A stretch of 64,000 nt of DNA, taken from Codonopsis lanceolata. Its lineage: Eukaryota; Streptophyta; Magnoliopsida; Asterales; Campanulaceae. Shown one piece after another: positions 34,799 to 45,300 of the stretch (its first letter is position 1; each line of letters begins with the position of its first letter). The position numbers and the translations under genes were made by a program. Below the pieces are notes generated by a model. It did no database searches. It saw nothing but the letters and a program-made list of their open reading frames with translations, and was not told the origin of the DNA. The DNA lies in NCBI GenBank assembly GCA_013146195.2, contig CM028380.1, forward strand, positions 85,190,049 through 85,254,048, in the 5' to 3' direction.

Positions 34799-35860
34799 GA
34801 AAGAATAGCACTCATTGATCTTCTTAAAGACTTCGTGGACATATTTGTCTGGTCCTACGAAGATATGCCCGGCCTAGATCCAGCCATAGTCGAACACCAG
34901 ATTCCCATATATCTGGATGCTTGCCCTGTCAAGCAGAAGCTCCGTCGCATCAAGCCAGAATGGTCCCTACAAGTTAAAGAAGAAATCATGAAGCAGCTGC
35001 GCGTCAATTTCATTCAGGTAGTTGAATACCCGATCTGGCTGTCCAATATAGTGACCGTTCCCAAGCCCAATAGGAAAGTCTGAATCTGTGTAGACTTCCA
35101 CGACCTAAACAAAGCGTCACCCAAAGATGACTTCCCTCTGCCCAATATTGATATTGTGGTAGACGCCGTCACAGCTCACAAAATTCGATCCTTCGTCGAC
35201 GGCATGTTGGGCTATAATCAAATCAAAATGGCAGCAGAGGACCAGGAGAAGGCTTCATTTACTACTCCCTGGGGTACTTATTGCTATACTGTCATGCCAT
35301 TTGGGCTGAAAAATGCCGGAGCTACTTATCAGAGGGCTGCCACCACCCTCTTCCACGACATGATCCACAAAGAAATAGAGGCTATGTTGATGACATGATC
35401 GTGCATTCCAGCGACGCCAACGGTGCCCATATCAAAGACCTTCGAAAATTCTTCGAAAGGTTAAGGAAGCACCAAATGAAGCTTAACCCCACCAAATGCA
35501 CATTTGGGGTTACCAGAGGCAGAGTCCTGGGATTCTTAGTGACCGACCAGGGCATCGAGATCGAGCCAGCAAAGATCAAAGCCATCCTAGAAATGCCACA
35601 GCCGAAAATTCCAACCGAAGTCAAAGGCTTCCTAGGCCGATTGCAGTATATTAGTTGTTTCATTCAACAACTGACAACCACATGTGATCCCCTCTTCAAA
35701 ATCCTAAAAAAGAATACTGACCAAGTCTAGGACGAGAAGTGCCAGCTAGCCTTCGAGAAAATAAAAGCCTATCTTACCAATCCCCCTGTGCTAGCTCCAC
35801 CCCATACACATAAACCTCTCCTCATATAATTAACCGTCACAGACACATCAGTAGGGGCTA
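34799..35860 (+). pseudogene. Tat-lineage reverse transcriptase and start of RNase H
   Basis: Motifs in order: ALIDLLKDFVDIFVWSYEDM, AIVEHQIPI, SNIVTVPKPNRKV then TGA at 35081, CVDFHDLNKASPKDDFPLP, SFVDGMLGYNQIKMA, MPFGLKNAGATYQ. A frame change follows, then the catalytic box YVDDMIVHS (at 35383) with both Asp intact, LNPTKCTFGV, GFLVTDQGIE and FLGRLQYIS. RNase H begins around PVLAPPHTHKPLL, with stops at 35728 and 35827, and is cut by the SIRE LTR at 35861. Non-functional because of stops and the frame change. Confidence 0.9.
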
Positions 35861-37216
35861 TGTGGGTCCCAATGGGCACAATAATAAGCTAGAAGGGGGG
35901 GTTGAATAGCTTATTAAACACTTAAAAACTTTTAAGTAAATACTTGAAGGATACTTGCAATCTATAGAAAAGATTCAAGTAGCGGATAACCTTCAAGGAA
36001 TTTGTTCCAGGTCTGCCGATAAGGACTACCGGTAGACCTTTTACAGTTTACTTAAGTTCTGTTGTAAATGGATAAATATAAACAATGAAACTAAGCAGTT
36101 CAAGAATCAGACAAACAGTAAGAAATAACACAAGTATTTTGGGATGGTTCACACTATAATGAGTGCTACGTCCACCACCAAGGCAGTCAACCTTGGATTT
36201 AAATTGTGCACTATGTTTTCCACTTAGATCAATTACAAAGAATATCCCTAATGGATCGTGTACAAATTATTGACTTGTGTTTGGGGTCTAGGGAATTAAA
36301 TATCTGTAAATACAAGATATTTAATTCGTGCAGAAGTATAGTTAATGAATGTAAACAACAAGAAGATAAATCAGTAAGTGTTGATGAGCAGCTTCTTGTT
36401 GTTGACGAGGACTTCTAGATCTGTTGAGGATCTATTGAATGCACTGAGCTGAAAGACTTGGAGTTATGAAGTTTCAGAGCAATCCTTTAAGTGTTCGATT
36501 GATTCTGTACAGTTGTCTTTTGTTCCAGTCTTCAATGGCAGCATTTATAGCAGGTGTACTTCAAAAGATCCGTTGGAGAAGACGAAGACTTCAACAGCTC
36601 TTTTCATCAATGCATGAAATGCATGAGGCTGTCAGTCAAGGATTTTCGTCTTCACAGATATCTAGAGCAGGTAATGATTTCTGAGATCTTCAAAAGGTAG
36701 GCGATTTAGGTGTCAGATCTGAGAGTTGTAGCAGAAAGTAGGAGACAGTCTGCTTTTCCTGCTTTCACTTTTCAGGACGAAAAGTCTTCCTGCTTTTCGG
36801 AAAAGGTTGCTTTCGGCGGCTTGACATGTCAGGGAATGTCTTGGATTAATTCAATTAACACTTTAGGATAAGTTTGAATTAATCCAATCAATTTTTGCTG
36901 GGTAGGACACGTCATAGAAGATTAGGTGGACACGAAGTCTACCGGTTGTGAGCTGAGAGCAGGTCTTCCGTTTTAAGCATATGGAGAGGTCTTCCGCTGA
37001 ACCTGAAAAGTCCTACAAAAAACTATACAAGGCAAAGTTCTATACACAGTTGCCACGCTAATCGATACGCAGCCCGATTAGCCACTGAAGTATAAAACTA
37101 ATGTAATGTACTGAACAGATATAAATCTAACACAAGAATCAACAGGCTATGCTCGCCAAAGAGAAAGATGATTCCTACATTGAAAATTCTATATACTTCA
37201 TAAGTAGGAAGCTGCA
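35861..37216 (-). repeat. 3' LTR of the SIRE element
   Basis: On the plus strand it runs TGTGGGTCCCAATGGG to GAAGCTGCA; on the minus strand it is TGCAGCTTCC...GGGACCCACA. It is near-identical to 51194-52554 outside one patch at 36506-36690. It has an inverted repeat around a G-run near 35879-35916 and a CTACCGGTAGACC hairpin near 36006-36040. I see no G-rich polypurine tract next to its minus-strand start at 37217-37240, which is unusual. Confidence 0.92.
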
Positions 37217-37345
37217 ATAAGAATTTAAGCAAGAAAATTTTTGAAAGGCAAGTAATCATCTGTATTTATAAACAAGATGTTTACATTCAACAGAGTTTTC
37301 AAAAATAAGATAAATACAAAGAAAAGGGAAGAAAAGATACATAAA
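37217..37345 (-). other. SIRE 3' untranslated segment
   Basis: Between the end of the env-like frame and the 3' LTR. T-rich on the minus strand, without the expected purine tract. Confidence 0.6.
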
Positions 37346-37662
37346 CTACCAGGGTCTTTTCCCTTTCCCTTTGTCTGCAGCCTCCTTTTCTCTTCTTTCT
37401 CGCTCAAGCTCTTCCATCCTTCGTTCGTATTCATCATCTGCATCAGTCGGAGGTCTGGTGGAACGAGAACGGTAGTCCAGTTCTTCACGAAGACGGATGT
37501 TCTCTTCCATCAGCATTCTGTTGATAGACCTCATTTGCTTCTCCTCCGTGATGGCTAGATCACGATCACGGTTGGCATTCAAGACATCGTGAGCAGAGTT
37601 TCGAGCAAGGTTGTTGAGTTCAAGAATGGGAGGACGACCGTTGTCGAGATGAAGAGTGATAG
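37346..37662 (-). pseudogene. SIRE env-like protein, C-terminal part
   Basis: Continues the env-like gene beyond the nested element. After removal of that element and one GATAG the minus strand reads ITLHLDNGRPPILELNN in one frame. It then runs into a charged, probable coiled coil (EEKQMRSINRMLMEENIRLR, DDEYERRMEELERERREK) and ends GKGKRPW and a stop at 37346. The basic C-terminus follows a heptad-like region. Its function is not known. Confidence 0.65.
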
Positions 37663-38656
37663 TGTAAGGGTAAAATAGGCAAAGCCTATTTTATCTTGTT
37701 TTCACCTTTCTTGGTCAAAGTATGATTTTTTTTTAGTCAATGTTTATTTAGGTGTCAGATTTTGTTTAGATTATTTTTGGTAGATTGATTTGTTTTTTGA
37801 TAGGAAAATCTTTCAAATCTTTCAAAAGATTTTGGCAACATATTTTTGGTAACTAGATTTATGTAAATAAATTAGTTATTTGATGTATCTTAGTCTTAAT
37901 AGGAAACATAATCTTTCCTAAATATTGCTAAATCTCTTTCCTAGTAGGATTTGTTTGTTGGCCGTGTGTATGCAGGATTCCTTGGTGTCTTGGTTTACAA
38001 GTCTTTGCAGCCTATATATAGAAAAGAAGTCGAGCAGTTTGAAGAGAGGCGGAGAGGCGTGAGAGAATCAGACCATATTAAAAAGCAGATGGTGTAGGAG
38101 AGTTTCAATCTAGAAGTCTCGTGTGTCGATCTTGTGAGAGGAAATCAACATCTCATATACGAAGACCATTATTCAGCCTTATACCTGCTGGTGCTGCTGC
38201 TGTTGTTTAAAATCTTCAGGAACACAGCCTCGTGTTTCCTGAAGTTGTGTTTTTCGAAGCTTCCAGTTTGTGTGTTTGTTTTCGGAAGCTGTTTTTGTTT
38301 TTTGAGTCTTTCTTCCCACGTTTGTTTTGGTAGTTTATGTGGGTTTTGTGATTCTCCAAGATTCTATATCTTGTGAGAATTTTGTGAAAATTGTTTAGAT
38401 TCAAAAACAGTTTTTGTTTTTAATATAGTTTGTTGCCTTGAGGCGTGATCTACAAGTTTGATACTTGTAGATTGTTTTTGTGTGATTTTCTGTCTTCCTA
38501 AGTCTGTTTTATTTTAAATCTTAAAACTATTCTTCCGCTGCAAATTTCTGTGAAACACTTTCAGTTCACATTGTTACTGCCATTGTTGCAACATTCACTG
38601 CAACATTGACAGTAACATCGTTCCATATTGAGATTCCGTGGCATTGCGTTCTTTCA
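37663..38656 (+). repeat. 5' LTR of the nested copia
   Basis: TGTAAGGGTAAAATAGG...GTTCTTTCA. A 10-bp perfect hairpin TAAAATAGGC/GCCTATTTTA with a 3-base loop lies at 37671-37693. A TATATATAG TATA box lies at about 38012. It differs from the 3' LTR by a few substitutions and one short altered stretch near 38047-38065. The frame at 38134-38376 is also present in the 3' LTR and has no protein similarity I recognise. Confidence 0.95.
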
Positions 38657-38658
38657 AT

Positions 38659-38670
38659 TGGTATCAGAGC
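38659..38670 (+). other. Primer-binding site of the nested copia
   Basis: TGGTATCAGAGC two bases after the LTR end, complementary to the 3' end of plant initiator Met-tRNA. Confidence 0.9.
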
Positions 38671-38710
38671 CTCCTCTTGACATCACTAAGAGTAGATTCT
38701 GTTAGTAGCA

Positions 38711-39097
38711 ATGATGGATTCTCAATTTGATAATTTTGTTTGTCCTAATACTTTGAAGAAGAAAGGTTTATACAATGACTTTTGTTGCGTTAACTCTTCT
38801 GTCTCTAAAGATGGTGCAGAATCAGAATCAGATTTGATGGATGCATATAAGGAGTTGTACAATGATTGGGAAAAGAGAGTTTGTCAAGTTAAGTTGCTTA
38901 AAAAGGCAAATGACTTGTTAAAGAAAGCTAATGAAGAACAGAAGGAGTGTATTACAAGGATGGAGAGTTTGTTGACCAAGAAGGATGTGGAGATTGAAGG
39001 TTTAAAAGAGCGGCTCATTCAAGCCAATGAAACCATGGCTAAATGGAACTCAAGCCAACAAAAAATGGATGAGATGTTGAATTCGATAATTCAGTAA
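38711..39097 (+). CDS. gag remnant of the nested copia, coiled-coil part
   Basis: A 128-codon frame from ATG 38711 (MMDSQFDNFVCPNTLKKKG). Residues ~45-115 form a Lys/Glu/Leu-rich probable coiled coil (LLKKANDLLKKANEEQKE) like the SIRE gag region after the first zinc knuckle. The usual N-terminal gag domain is absent, so this is an internally deleted gag with its own start. A stop at 39095 and a frame change separate it from the knuckle-bearing frame that overlaps its downstream end. Confidence 0.65.
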   Translation: MMDSQFDNFVCPNTLKKKGLYNDFCCVNSSVSKDGAESESDLMDAYKELYNDWEKRVCQVKLLKKANDLLKKANEEQKECITRMESLLTKKDVEIEGLKERLIQANETMAKWNSSQQKMDEMLNSIIQ

Positions 39098-39111
39098 GTC
39101 GTATTGGATTC

Positions 39112-39717
39112 ATGCCCAAGATGTTTGTGAAAGAAGGTGAAGGTATGCCTACTGAACCAAAACATCCCACACACAATTTTCAAGAAACTGCCTTCTTTGA
39201 AAAACCGAGAACAAGAAAGAAAAATTTTGTTTGTCACTTCTGCCATAAGCCTGGTCACATACAACCCTTTTGTTTTCTGAAAAAGGCCATGTATGAGAAT
39301 GGAATGAGGCAAGATTTCTTTGAAAAAGCTCATTGGCAGAACCGTATGAAGCAGCCAATGCGCCAGCCAATGTTGCAACATTGGCAGACACATTGGAAGC
39401 CTCATTCAAAGACAAATCAGAAATTTTTCAAAAATCTCCAACCCAAAGTTTTTAAACAGATGTGGGTTCCTAAGGGTAGTAATGACAAAGGCAAGTCCAA
39501 ATATTGTGAACCCTTTGATATATGTCCTGGTTCTAAGCCGTCCTATGATGAATCTCCTCCAAAATGTTCAGAACCAACATCTGAAACTGAACCTGCACAT
39601 AATCAGACTGAACTTGCATATTCTGAAAGTTCAGCCAATGTGATTCACAATGTTTCACCCAATGTTTCACCCAATGTTTCACCCGATGTTGCAACAATGG
39701 GAGCAACATTGACGTAA
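39112..39717 (+). CDS. gag remnant of the nested copia, zinc-knuckle part
   Basis: A 201-codon frame containing CHFCHKPGHIQPFC, a C-x2-C-x4-H-x4-C zinc knuckle, at residues ~41-54. KQMWVPKGS follows, the usual sequence between gag and protease in SIRE elements. The protease that should follow is missing; instead there is a Ser/Glu-rich tail with a repeated SPNV unit and a stop at 39715. The DNA encoding residues ~80-95 contains a 20-base perfect palindrome. Confidence 0.75.
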   Translation: MPKMFVKEGEGMPTEPKHPTHNFQETAFFEKPRTRKKNFVCHFCHKPGHIQPFCFLKKAMYENGMRQDFFEKAHWQNRMKQPMRQPMLQHWQTHWKPHSKTNQKFFKNLQPKVFKQMWVPKGSNDKGKSKYCEPFDICPGSKPSYDESPPKCSEPTSETEPAHNQTELAYSESSANVIHNVSPNVSPNVSPDVATMGATLT

Positions 39718-39779
39718 ACTTGGCGATTCAAACAGTCCCGAACTTTCGAATCAGTGCTTGTACATTCGAAAATCAGTCA

Positions 39780-40253
39780 AATTTGAATGGTTGCAGCCAT
39801 GATATTCCTAGCCGTATTCAGAAAAACCATCCAATCTCTCAAGTAATAGGTGATATTCATGATGGCATATACACAAGGAGAAGAAGTAAGGTTGATTCTC
39901 AAAAATTTGCATGCTTATCAAAATATTTTTGAGAGAAGCCTTAAATCTTTTATGGATGTTTCAAATGATCAAAGATTATGTGTTCACATTGATGTGTTAA
40001 CCTTGTTTTTTGATAACACCTATGCATTTTGCTTAGCACAAAAATCCAGTTCATTATTCTCGAACTAATCACATTAATATAAGACACCATTTTTTTTAGA
40101 GACTTGGTTGATTATGTAAATTGTTTGCATTGAACATGTTGGGACCGAAAATCATCTTGCTGATATATTTGCCAAGTGTCCTGTTTTTGAGAGATTTTTC
40201 AATCGTTGGAAATCTCTTGTGTTTTGTGTGCCATGTGATTTTACACTTAGTTA
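39780..40253 (+). pseudogene. Pol remnant of the nested copia (linker and RNase H tail)
   Basis: SQVIGDIHDGIYTRRRSK (39838-39891) is the segment that precedes RT in SIRE polyproteins. It is followed almost at once by an RNase H tail in shifted frames: DNT...LAQKSS, the NHINIRHHFF segment, EHVGTENHLADIFAKCP and a stop near 40253. The junction marks a deletion of RT and most of RNase H (about 2 kb relative to a full element). Non-functional. Confidence 0.8.
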
Positions 40254-41459
40254 ATTATTTAAAAAAAAACAAATTAGGCATGATTGCATTTTGTCTTTAG
40301 AGGGCACTCTAGATCAATTGACTCACATGTATGTGTCTCTTGTGGTTGCTTGGGAATTTCATTCAAAATCAGTTGTGATTTTTTGTTATAATTCTCTCTC
40401 TCTCTCCCAGTTCTTGAGTATGTTTAAAGTCCACAAAGGAAAGAGCTACCTTTTGAAATTTTTGGAATGCTGCAATTTGTCAAGGTACTATGGAACTTAG
40501 GTTCTCATGGGTTGATCTTGAGAAAATTGACTCCCCTTAATTGAAAAAGTGTGAAAGCTACCTAACGGAAAAGAGCTACCTATGAACAAGGTTGTGGCAC
40601 TTTTCTTTTGGGACTATGAATCTTCGGATTTCATGGGTTGATCAAATGAAAAATTACTTCCCTTGGTAAATAGTGTGAAAGGTTCCTAGTGGCATGTGTT
40701 GAATAGCTTGAAATAAAGTAGAGCTATATTCCTAGGGAAATAAAGTACCTATGGATTTTGGTTGTGAAAAATTTATGATCTTGGGAGAGAAATTTGGTTG
40801 AGAAAATTAAAAAAAAAAAGAGCAAAATTGAAAATAAAATCACAATTTTGGCGAATGCATCTCCCAATGCAGCAACATTAGTAACTACATCCTTTGATCT
40901 GGTCTTTATCACTTGTGTGTGATTGCATTTTTTATTTATTTTGCCTAGCTTTTAGTCATCATGTTTTTAGGCATAAAATTTTAGGACATGCATTGTTGGC
41001 ATCGATATCAGCTTGGTGAAATTTTGTCCTAACCTCAAACTGTGCAAATCAATTTTCAAAAATCTCCATGTTGAAAAATATTTAGTGGTTGTCTAATTTT
41101 TGTGGGAAACTAAGAGGTTTTGAATATGGATATGATGTGCTCAGTTATTGCTAATGATGTGATCAAGTCTTGGTGAACACTTCATTGTGTTTTTCAAAAT
41201 CTTTGATTTTTGACAATTCCTAAAAAATGATTTTATCTCTCTTCCTTTTCCGGTCAAATAGGGGGAGAGAGATCAAGTGTTTCTTGTGATGGTGATGATG
41301 ATTTCTGATTTGTGCTGTTTCTTGTGTTGGTGATGATTTCTGATTTGTGCTCCTTGCACCAATTCAGGGGGAGATGAGATTTTCTAACCAATGCAGGTTA
41401 GGTGGTTTGATTGGTGTTGAATAAACACTTGTATTTTGATTTGACCAGAAAGGTTCAAC
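40254..41459 (+). other. 3' non-coding region of the nested copia
   Basis: No ORF with similarity. It contains a poly-A-rich stretch at 40808-40820, repeated GGGGGAGA words (41263, 41367, 41463) and a twice-repeated segment with TGATTTCTGATTTGTGCT (41298 and 41336). Homologous to 28807-29864 on the minus strand. Confidence 0.7.
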
Positions 41460-41471
41460 AAAGGGGGAGAT
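41460..41471 (+). other. Polypurine tract of the nested copia
   Basis: AAAGGGGGAGAT immediately before the 3' LTR TG; typical for copia plus-strand priming. Confidence 0.85.
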
Positions 41472-42473
41472 TGTAAGGGTAAAATAGGCAAAGCCTATTT
41501 TATCTTGTTTTCACCTTTCTTGGTCAAAGTAGGATTTTTTTTTAGTCAATGTTTATTTAGGTGTCAGATTTTGTTTAGATTATTTTTGGTAGATTGATTT
41601 GTTTTTTGATAGGAAAATCTTTCAAATCTTTCAAAAGATTTTGGCAACATATTTTTGGTAACTAGATTTATGTAAATAAATTAGTTATTTGATGTATCTT
41701 AGTCTTAATAGGAAACATAATCTTTCCTAAATATTGCTAAATCTCTTTCCTAGTAGGATTTGTTTGTTGGCCGTGTGTATGCAGGATTCCTTGGTGTCTT
41801 GGTTTACAAGTCTTTGCAGCCTATATATAGAAAAGAAGTCGAGCAGTTTGAAGAGAGGCAGAGAGCTGATATACGCTGAGAGAATCAGACCATATTAAAA
41901 AGCAGATGGTGTAGGAGAGTTTCAATCTAGAAGTCTCGTGTGTCGATCTTGTGAGAGGAAATCAACATCTCATATACGAAGACCATTATTCAGCCTTATA
42001 CCTGCTGGTGCTGCTGCTGTTGTTTAAAATCTTCAGGAACACAGCCTCGTGTTTCCTGAAGTTGTGTTTTTCGAAGCTTCCAATTTGTGTGTTTGTTTTT
42101 GGAAGCTGTTTTTGTTTTTTGAGTCTTTCTTCCCACGTTTGTTTTGGTAGTTTATGTGGGTTTTGTGATTCTCCAAGATTCTATATCTTGTGAGAATTTT
42201 GTGAAAATTGTTTAGATTCAAAAACAGTTTTTGTTTTTAATATAGTTTGTTGCCTTGAGGCGTGATCTACAAGTTTGATACTTGTAGATTGTTTTTGTGT
42301 GATTTTCTGTCTTCCTAAGTCTGTTTTATTTTAAATCTTAAAACTATTCTTCCGCTGCAAATTTCTGTGAAACACTTTCAGTTCACATTGTTACTGCCAT
42401 TGTTGCAACATTCACTGCAACATTGACAGTAACATCGTTCCATATTGAGATTCCGTGGCATTGCGTTCTTTCA
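41472..42473 (+). repeat. 3' LTR of the nested copia
   Basis: TGTAAGGGTAAAATAGG to GTTCTTTCA, matching 37663-38656. It carries the terminal hairpin at 41480-41502 and, near its end, an inverted repeat GTTACTG...CAGTAAC enclosing GTTGCAACATT words (42389-42432). Confidence 0.95.
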
Positions 42474-42478
42474 GATAG

Positions 42479-44863
42479 CATGGAATAACTCGTAGAAAAT
42501 GGAGGACACGATACGGACACCTTCGTCTGTTGAGCTGCGATGTTGATCTTGACATCGGTGAAGTCGTGCCGCATCTGCCCAAATCGAGTCCATACATCCT
42601 CTTGAAACTGTCGAAGATTAGCGGCAGTCCGGTCGTTGGCTTTGGAAGCTGCAGTGGCTATTTCAGCGGTAGCGGTAGATATGCTTGTAAGCTCGCCTAG
42701 CCGCTGGTAGATGGCATCCAGCCGGGACAAAATTTCATCATTGGTCGACTGATGGGAAGTAGTTGCCTGACCAATATGAATGGTGCCGGTAGAGGTAGAG
42801 TCTGCAGGCCGTATGGGCTGTTGGAGAGGGGGAGTGATAGAGGCGGAAGAGGACGAGTCTTGGGTTGGTAGTGTGGTGGTGGAGGAGGATATGGTTATAG
42901 GTGGAGGGGGAGGAGGGGTGGGTGGGGAATCCAGCTCCATATCAGTGTCAGAATTTTCACTTATGTGAGAGGATTTGGGAAGGGGATCGGTAGAAAACCA
43001 GAAGGAAGGGGCAGGGTAGAAGAGGGATTTTTGTTTTCTTAGGGAAGGTTAAGAAGGTTGATGGGTAGGGGTGAATAGATCTGCTACTGTCGAAAGTTCA
43101 AAGAGGAACCTGGCAGCAACAGAGTCTAAGGGTTGGGTGGGAGGGATTGGTATTGGCTGTGGTGTGGTTGATGAGGTTGGTTGGGATTGGTGAGTTGAGG
43201 AAGGTGTAGATGGGTCAGGAGAGTAGTTGAAAGGTGAAGGAGGAGGAGGAGAGGGGGTTCTAGCTGGCTCCTCCTGAATATGAGGCTCCTCCTGAGGGAT
43301 AGGCTCCTCCGGAGGTGGTGAATTCCTCTGAGTAGATGACTCAAGAGGAATAGATGAAGGGTTGACAGTTGTGGGTTGGGCGTCGGTAGTGGGAATAGAT
43401 GAAGGGTTGACAGGTAAGGGTTGGGCGTCGGTAGAGGTAGTTGGTTTGGGACCGGTAGCTCTCCTTTTCTTCCTCAGCGGCTGAATAGGAGACTCGGCTG
43501 CTTCATCGGTAGAGGTTGGAGGGACTGCCGGTGGCTGGTCTTCAAAGGTTTTACGAAGTCGCCTTCGTTTTGGTTTGGGAGTGGGTGCAGGAGATGGTGA
43601 AGGTGATTGGATGGGTTGGGTAGGTGGCTGTGAGGATGGCTGGGTTTGGGAAGGAGGAGGTGAAGAATGGCTGGTTTGGCCTGGTGCCTTCTTCTTTTGG
43701 CCTTCCTTCATCTCTCTCCTAATCCACTTGGCCTGCTCCTCTTCAGTTGGAGTGGCCTCTTCCGGCCTTGTCTTCTTTGCTTTGCCCTTGGCTGCCATCT
43801 TGGACCTTAGCAGCTGCTCTGCCTCATCAGCCAAGTCTTTGGCCTTTTGATGGAGGTCCGCGGCCACTTGATCGTCAAATTTTGCAGAGGCCTTTTTGTA
43901 GGTCCTGCTAGCCGCTTCATGTGCTTCCATGTTGAAGCGGGTGACCAAGATAGGTGCAGGCTTGGCCACTTTGTCCAGAGAGACTGGCGGTAGACCTTTC
44001 TGCAGCCGTCGTTTGTTCTCGTATTCAGTATACTTACTGAAAAACGAGGCTGTGAGTTGCTTCTCCTTGGCCACTGTAAACAACTCATCTTCTTTCAAAG
44101 AAGAGTTGACTTTTGCGTCATCCCTTAAAAGGGCATTGATCAGCCTGACGAAGGGGTGTTTGCAAGTGGGGTTGTTCTTAGCTTTCTCCACCCACTGCTT
44201 TAACTCATTGAAGATAATGAGTCCCCAGTTGAGACGAAGTTGAAGGAATACGGCACTGGTCAGGTTGATTTGCTGGGCCGTAAACATGTCATGTGCTCCA
44301 CTCTTGAATAGGAGCCCCTTGTCTATAAGGTGGCTGGTGCAGTAGACGTCAAGAGGGAACAAATTTCGGAGCATTTTCCCTTGTGGCTCCCTGAGGGTGT
44401 CTACTCCCCTCATGGCTTCCCAGGCATGAAAAGCCTCAGCCGTAGTTGCTGCAATAGCTCCACTGTAATGCACGCCGATGATAGTGGAGATTGATTTAGC
44501 GGTAACGGAGATGGGACGGCCTCGAATCCATCCTCGAAGAGCGGTCTTGTTCATGAGCTCCATTCTTTGATAGAATTCTTCTGCCAGAAAGATGCTATAA
44601 TTTTTGTCATTAAGGCAGAAGAGGGGTAGAATCCCAGAGGCATCCATATCTTCGCAAGCTTTGACGCCGGCAGCTATAGAGTTGATTGACTGTAGGTCAA
44701 TGCACATTCCTGGAATATATAGCTTCGGGTCCAGAGCGACAATAATGTCATGAGAGGCAAGAAAGGTGGGGTATCCTGGAAGGTTGACATCCGTACTGGG
44801 AGGAATGTCAGTTTCCGGGTTCAAACCCTTTCCGTTGTCTCGCTTCGTTTTTGAGGATCTTGC
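42479..44863 (-). CDS. SIRE env-like protein, main exon (interrupted)
   Basis: About 605 open codons on the minus strand to TAA at 43049, then the same frame continues 180 codons to the nested element. N-terminal ~260 residues are globular and match the style of plant env-like/transposon proteins in SIRE (RGWIRGRPISVTAKSISTII, LFPLDVYCTSHLIDKGLLF). Next is a basic linker with a Lys-rich segment, then a ~180-residue Pro/Ser/Thr-rich region with PPPEEP and EEP repeats. After the stop lie PPTPPPPPPITI and a helical segment. No signal peptide or membrane segment is evident, so an envelope role is unproven. A splice acceptor sits at 44864. A frame change near 42500 breaks continuity with 37662. 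Confidence 0.7.
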
Positions 44864-45203
44864 CTGAAAGAAAAGCAAAATAAAAATTAGGGCTTTTCAT
44901 CTCGACAACTAAACAAGTAGGAATTTCAAGGTTTTCTGAAATAATTGGAATTTTTGAGCCAAAAACTTGAAACCCTAGGATGTTTAGAGTATCCACACCT
45001 GAGAAAGGTAAGACAGAAGTTTTCATAAGAATAAACGAAGAATATACAAAAACGACTGTTAGTATTCAAGGTTTTTAAGAACAACAATGGCAAATACTGT
45101 TTAAACTCGAAAATGACCGTTTGTATTCCAAAACAATTTTAGGTTATGAAAATGAAATGCAGAACAATACATAGTAAGTTTCAAGTAGAGTAGAGGAGCG
45201 TAC
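44864..45203 (-). other. Probable intron of the env-like gene
   Basis: On the minus strand a donor ATG|GTACGC at 45203 and an acceptor TTTGCTTTTCTTTCAG|GC at 44864 define a 340-base AT-rich intron. Splicing puts the ATG at 45206-45204 in frame with the long env-like frame, which otherwise has no ATG near its start. Confidence 0.6.
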
Positions 45204-45256
45204 CATTGCTGATGATGAGAAGAAGAAATAAGAAGGATTTGAATTTGCAGAAGGTA

Positions 45257-45296
<40 letters not shown>

Positions 45297-45300
45297 GAAT
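45204..45300 (-). other. Probable leader exon of the env-like gene, ending in ATG
   Basis: A CT-rich leader (the GA microsatellite at 45262-45293 read on the minus strand) followed by CATCATCAGCAATG. The start codon forms the last three bases of the exon. Confidence 0.5.
45262..45293 (+). repeat. (GA)n microsatellite
   Basis: About 16 GA units; reads as CT on the coding strand of the env-like gene. Confidence 0.95.

Larger units (their letters stand above)
37663..42473 (+). mobile_element. Nested SIRE-like copia deletion derivative, 4.8 kb (TSD GATAG)
   Basis: Perfect 5-bp duplication GATAG at 37658-37662 and 42474-42478. LTRs of 994 and 1002 bp are nearly identical, so the insertion is recent. 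A primer-binding site and a polypurine tract are present. The interior (2.8 kb) keeps gag, a short stretch from the integrase/RT linker and an RNase H tail; protease, integrase core and RT are deleted. It would depend on a related element for its enzymes. The integration target is the env-like gene of the surrounding SIRE. Confidence 0.95.

Noticed and set aside
36206..36418. 70-codon frame repeated at 51550-51762
   Set aside because: Part of the SIRE LTR pair; present twice only because the LTR is.
38134..38376. 80-codon frame repeated at 41951-42193
   Set aside because: The repetition is explained by the two LTRs of the nested copia. The frame is Cys/Phe/Leu-rich with no similarity, and LTRs rarely encode proteins.
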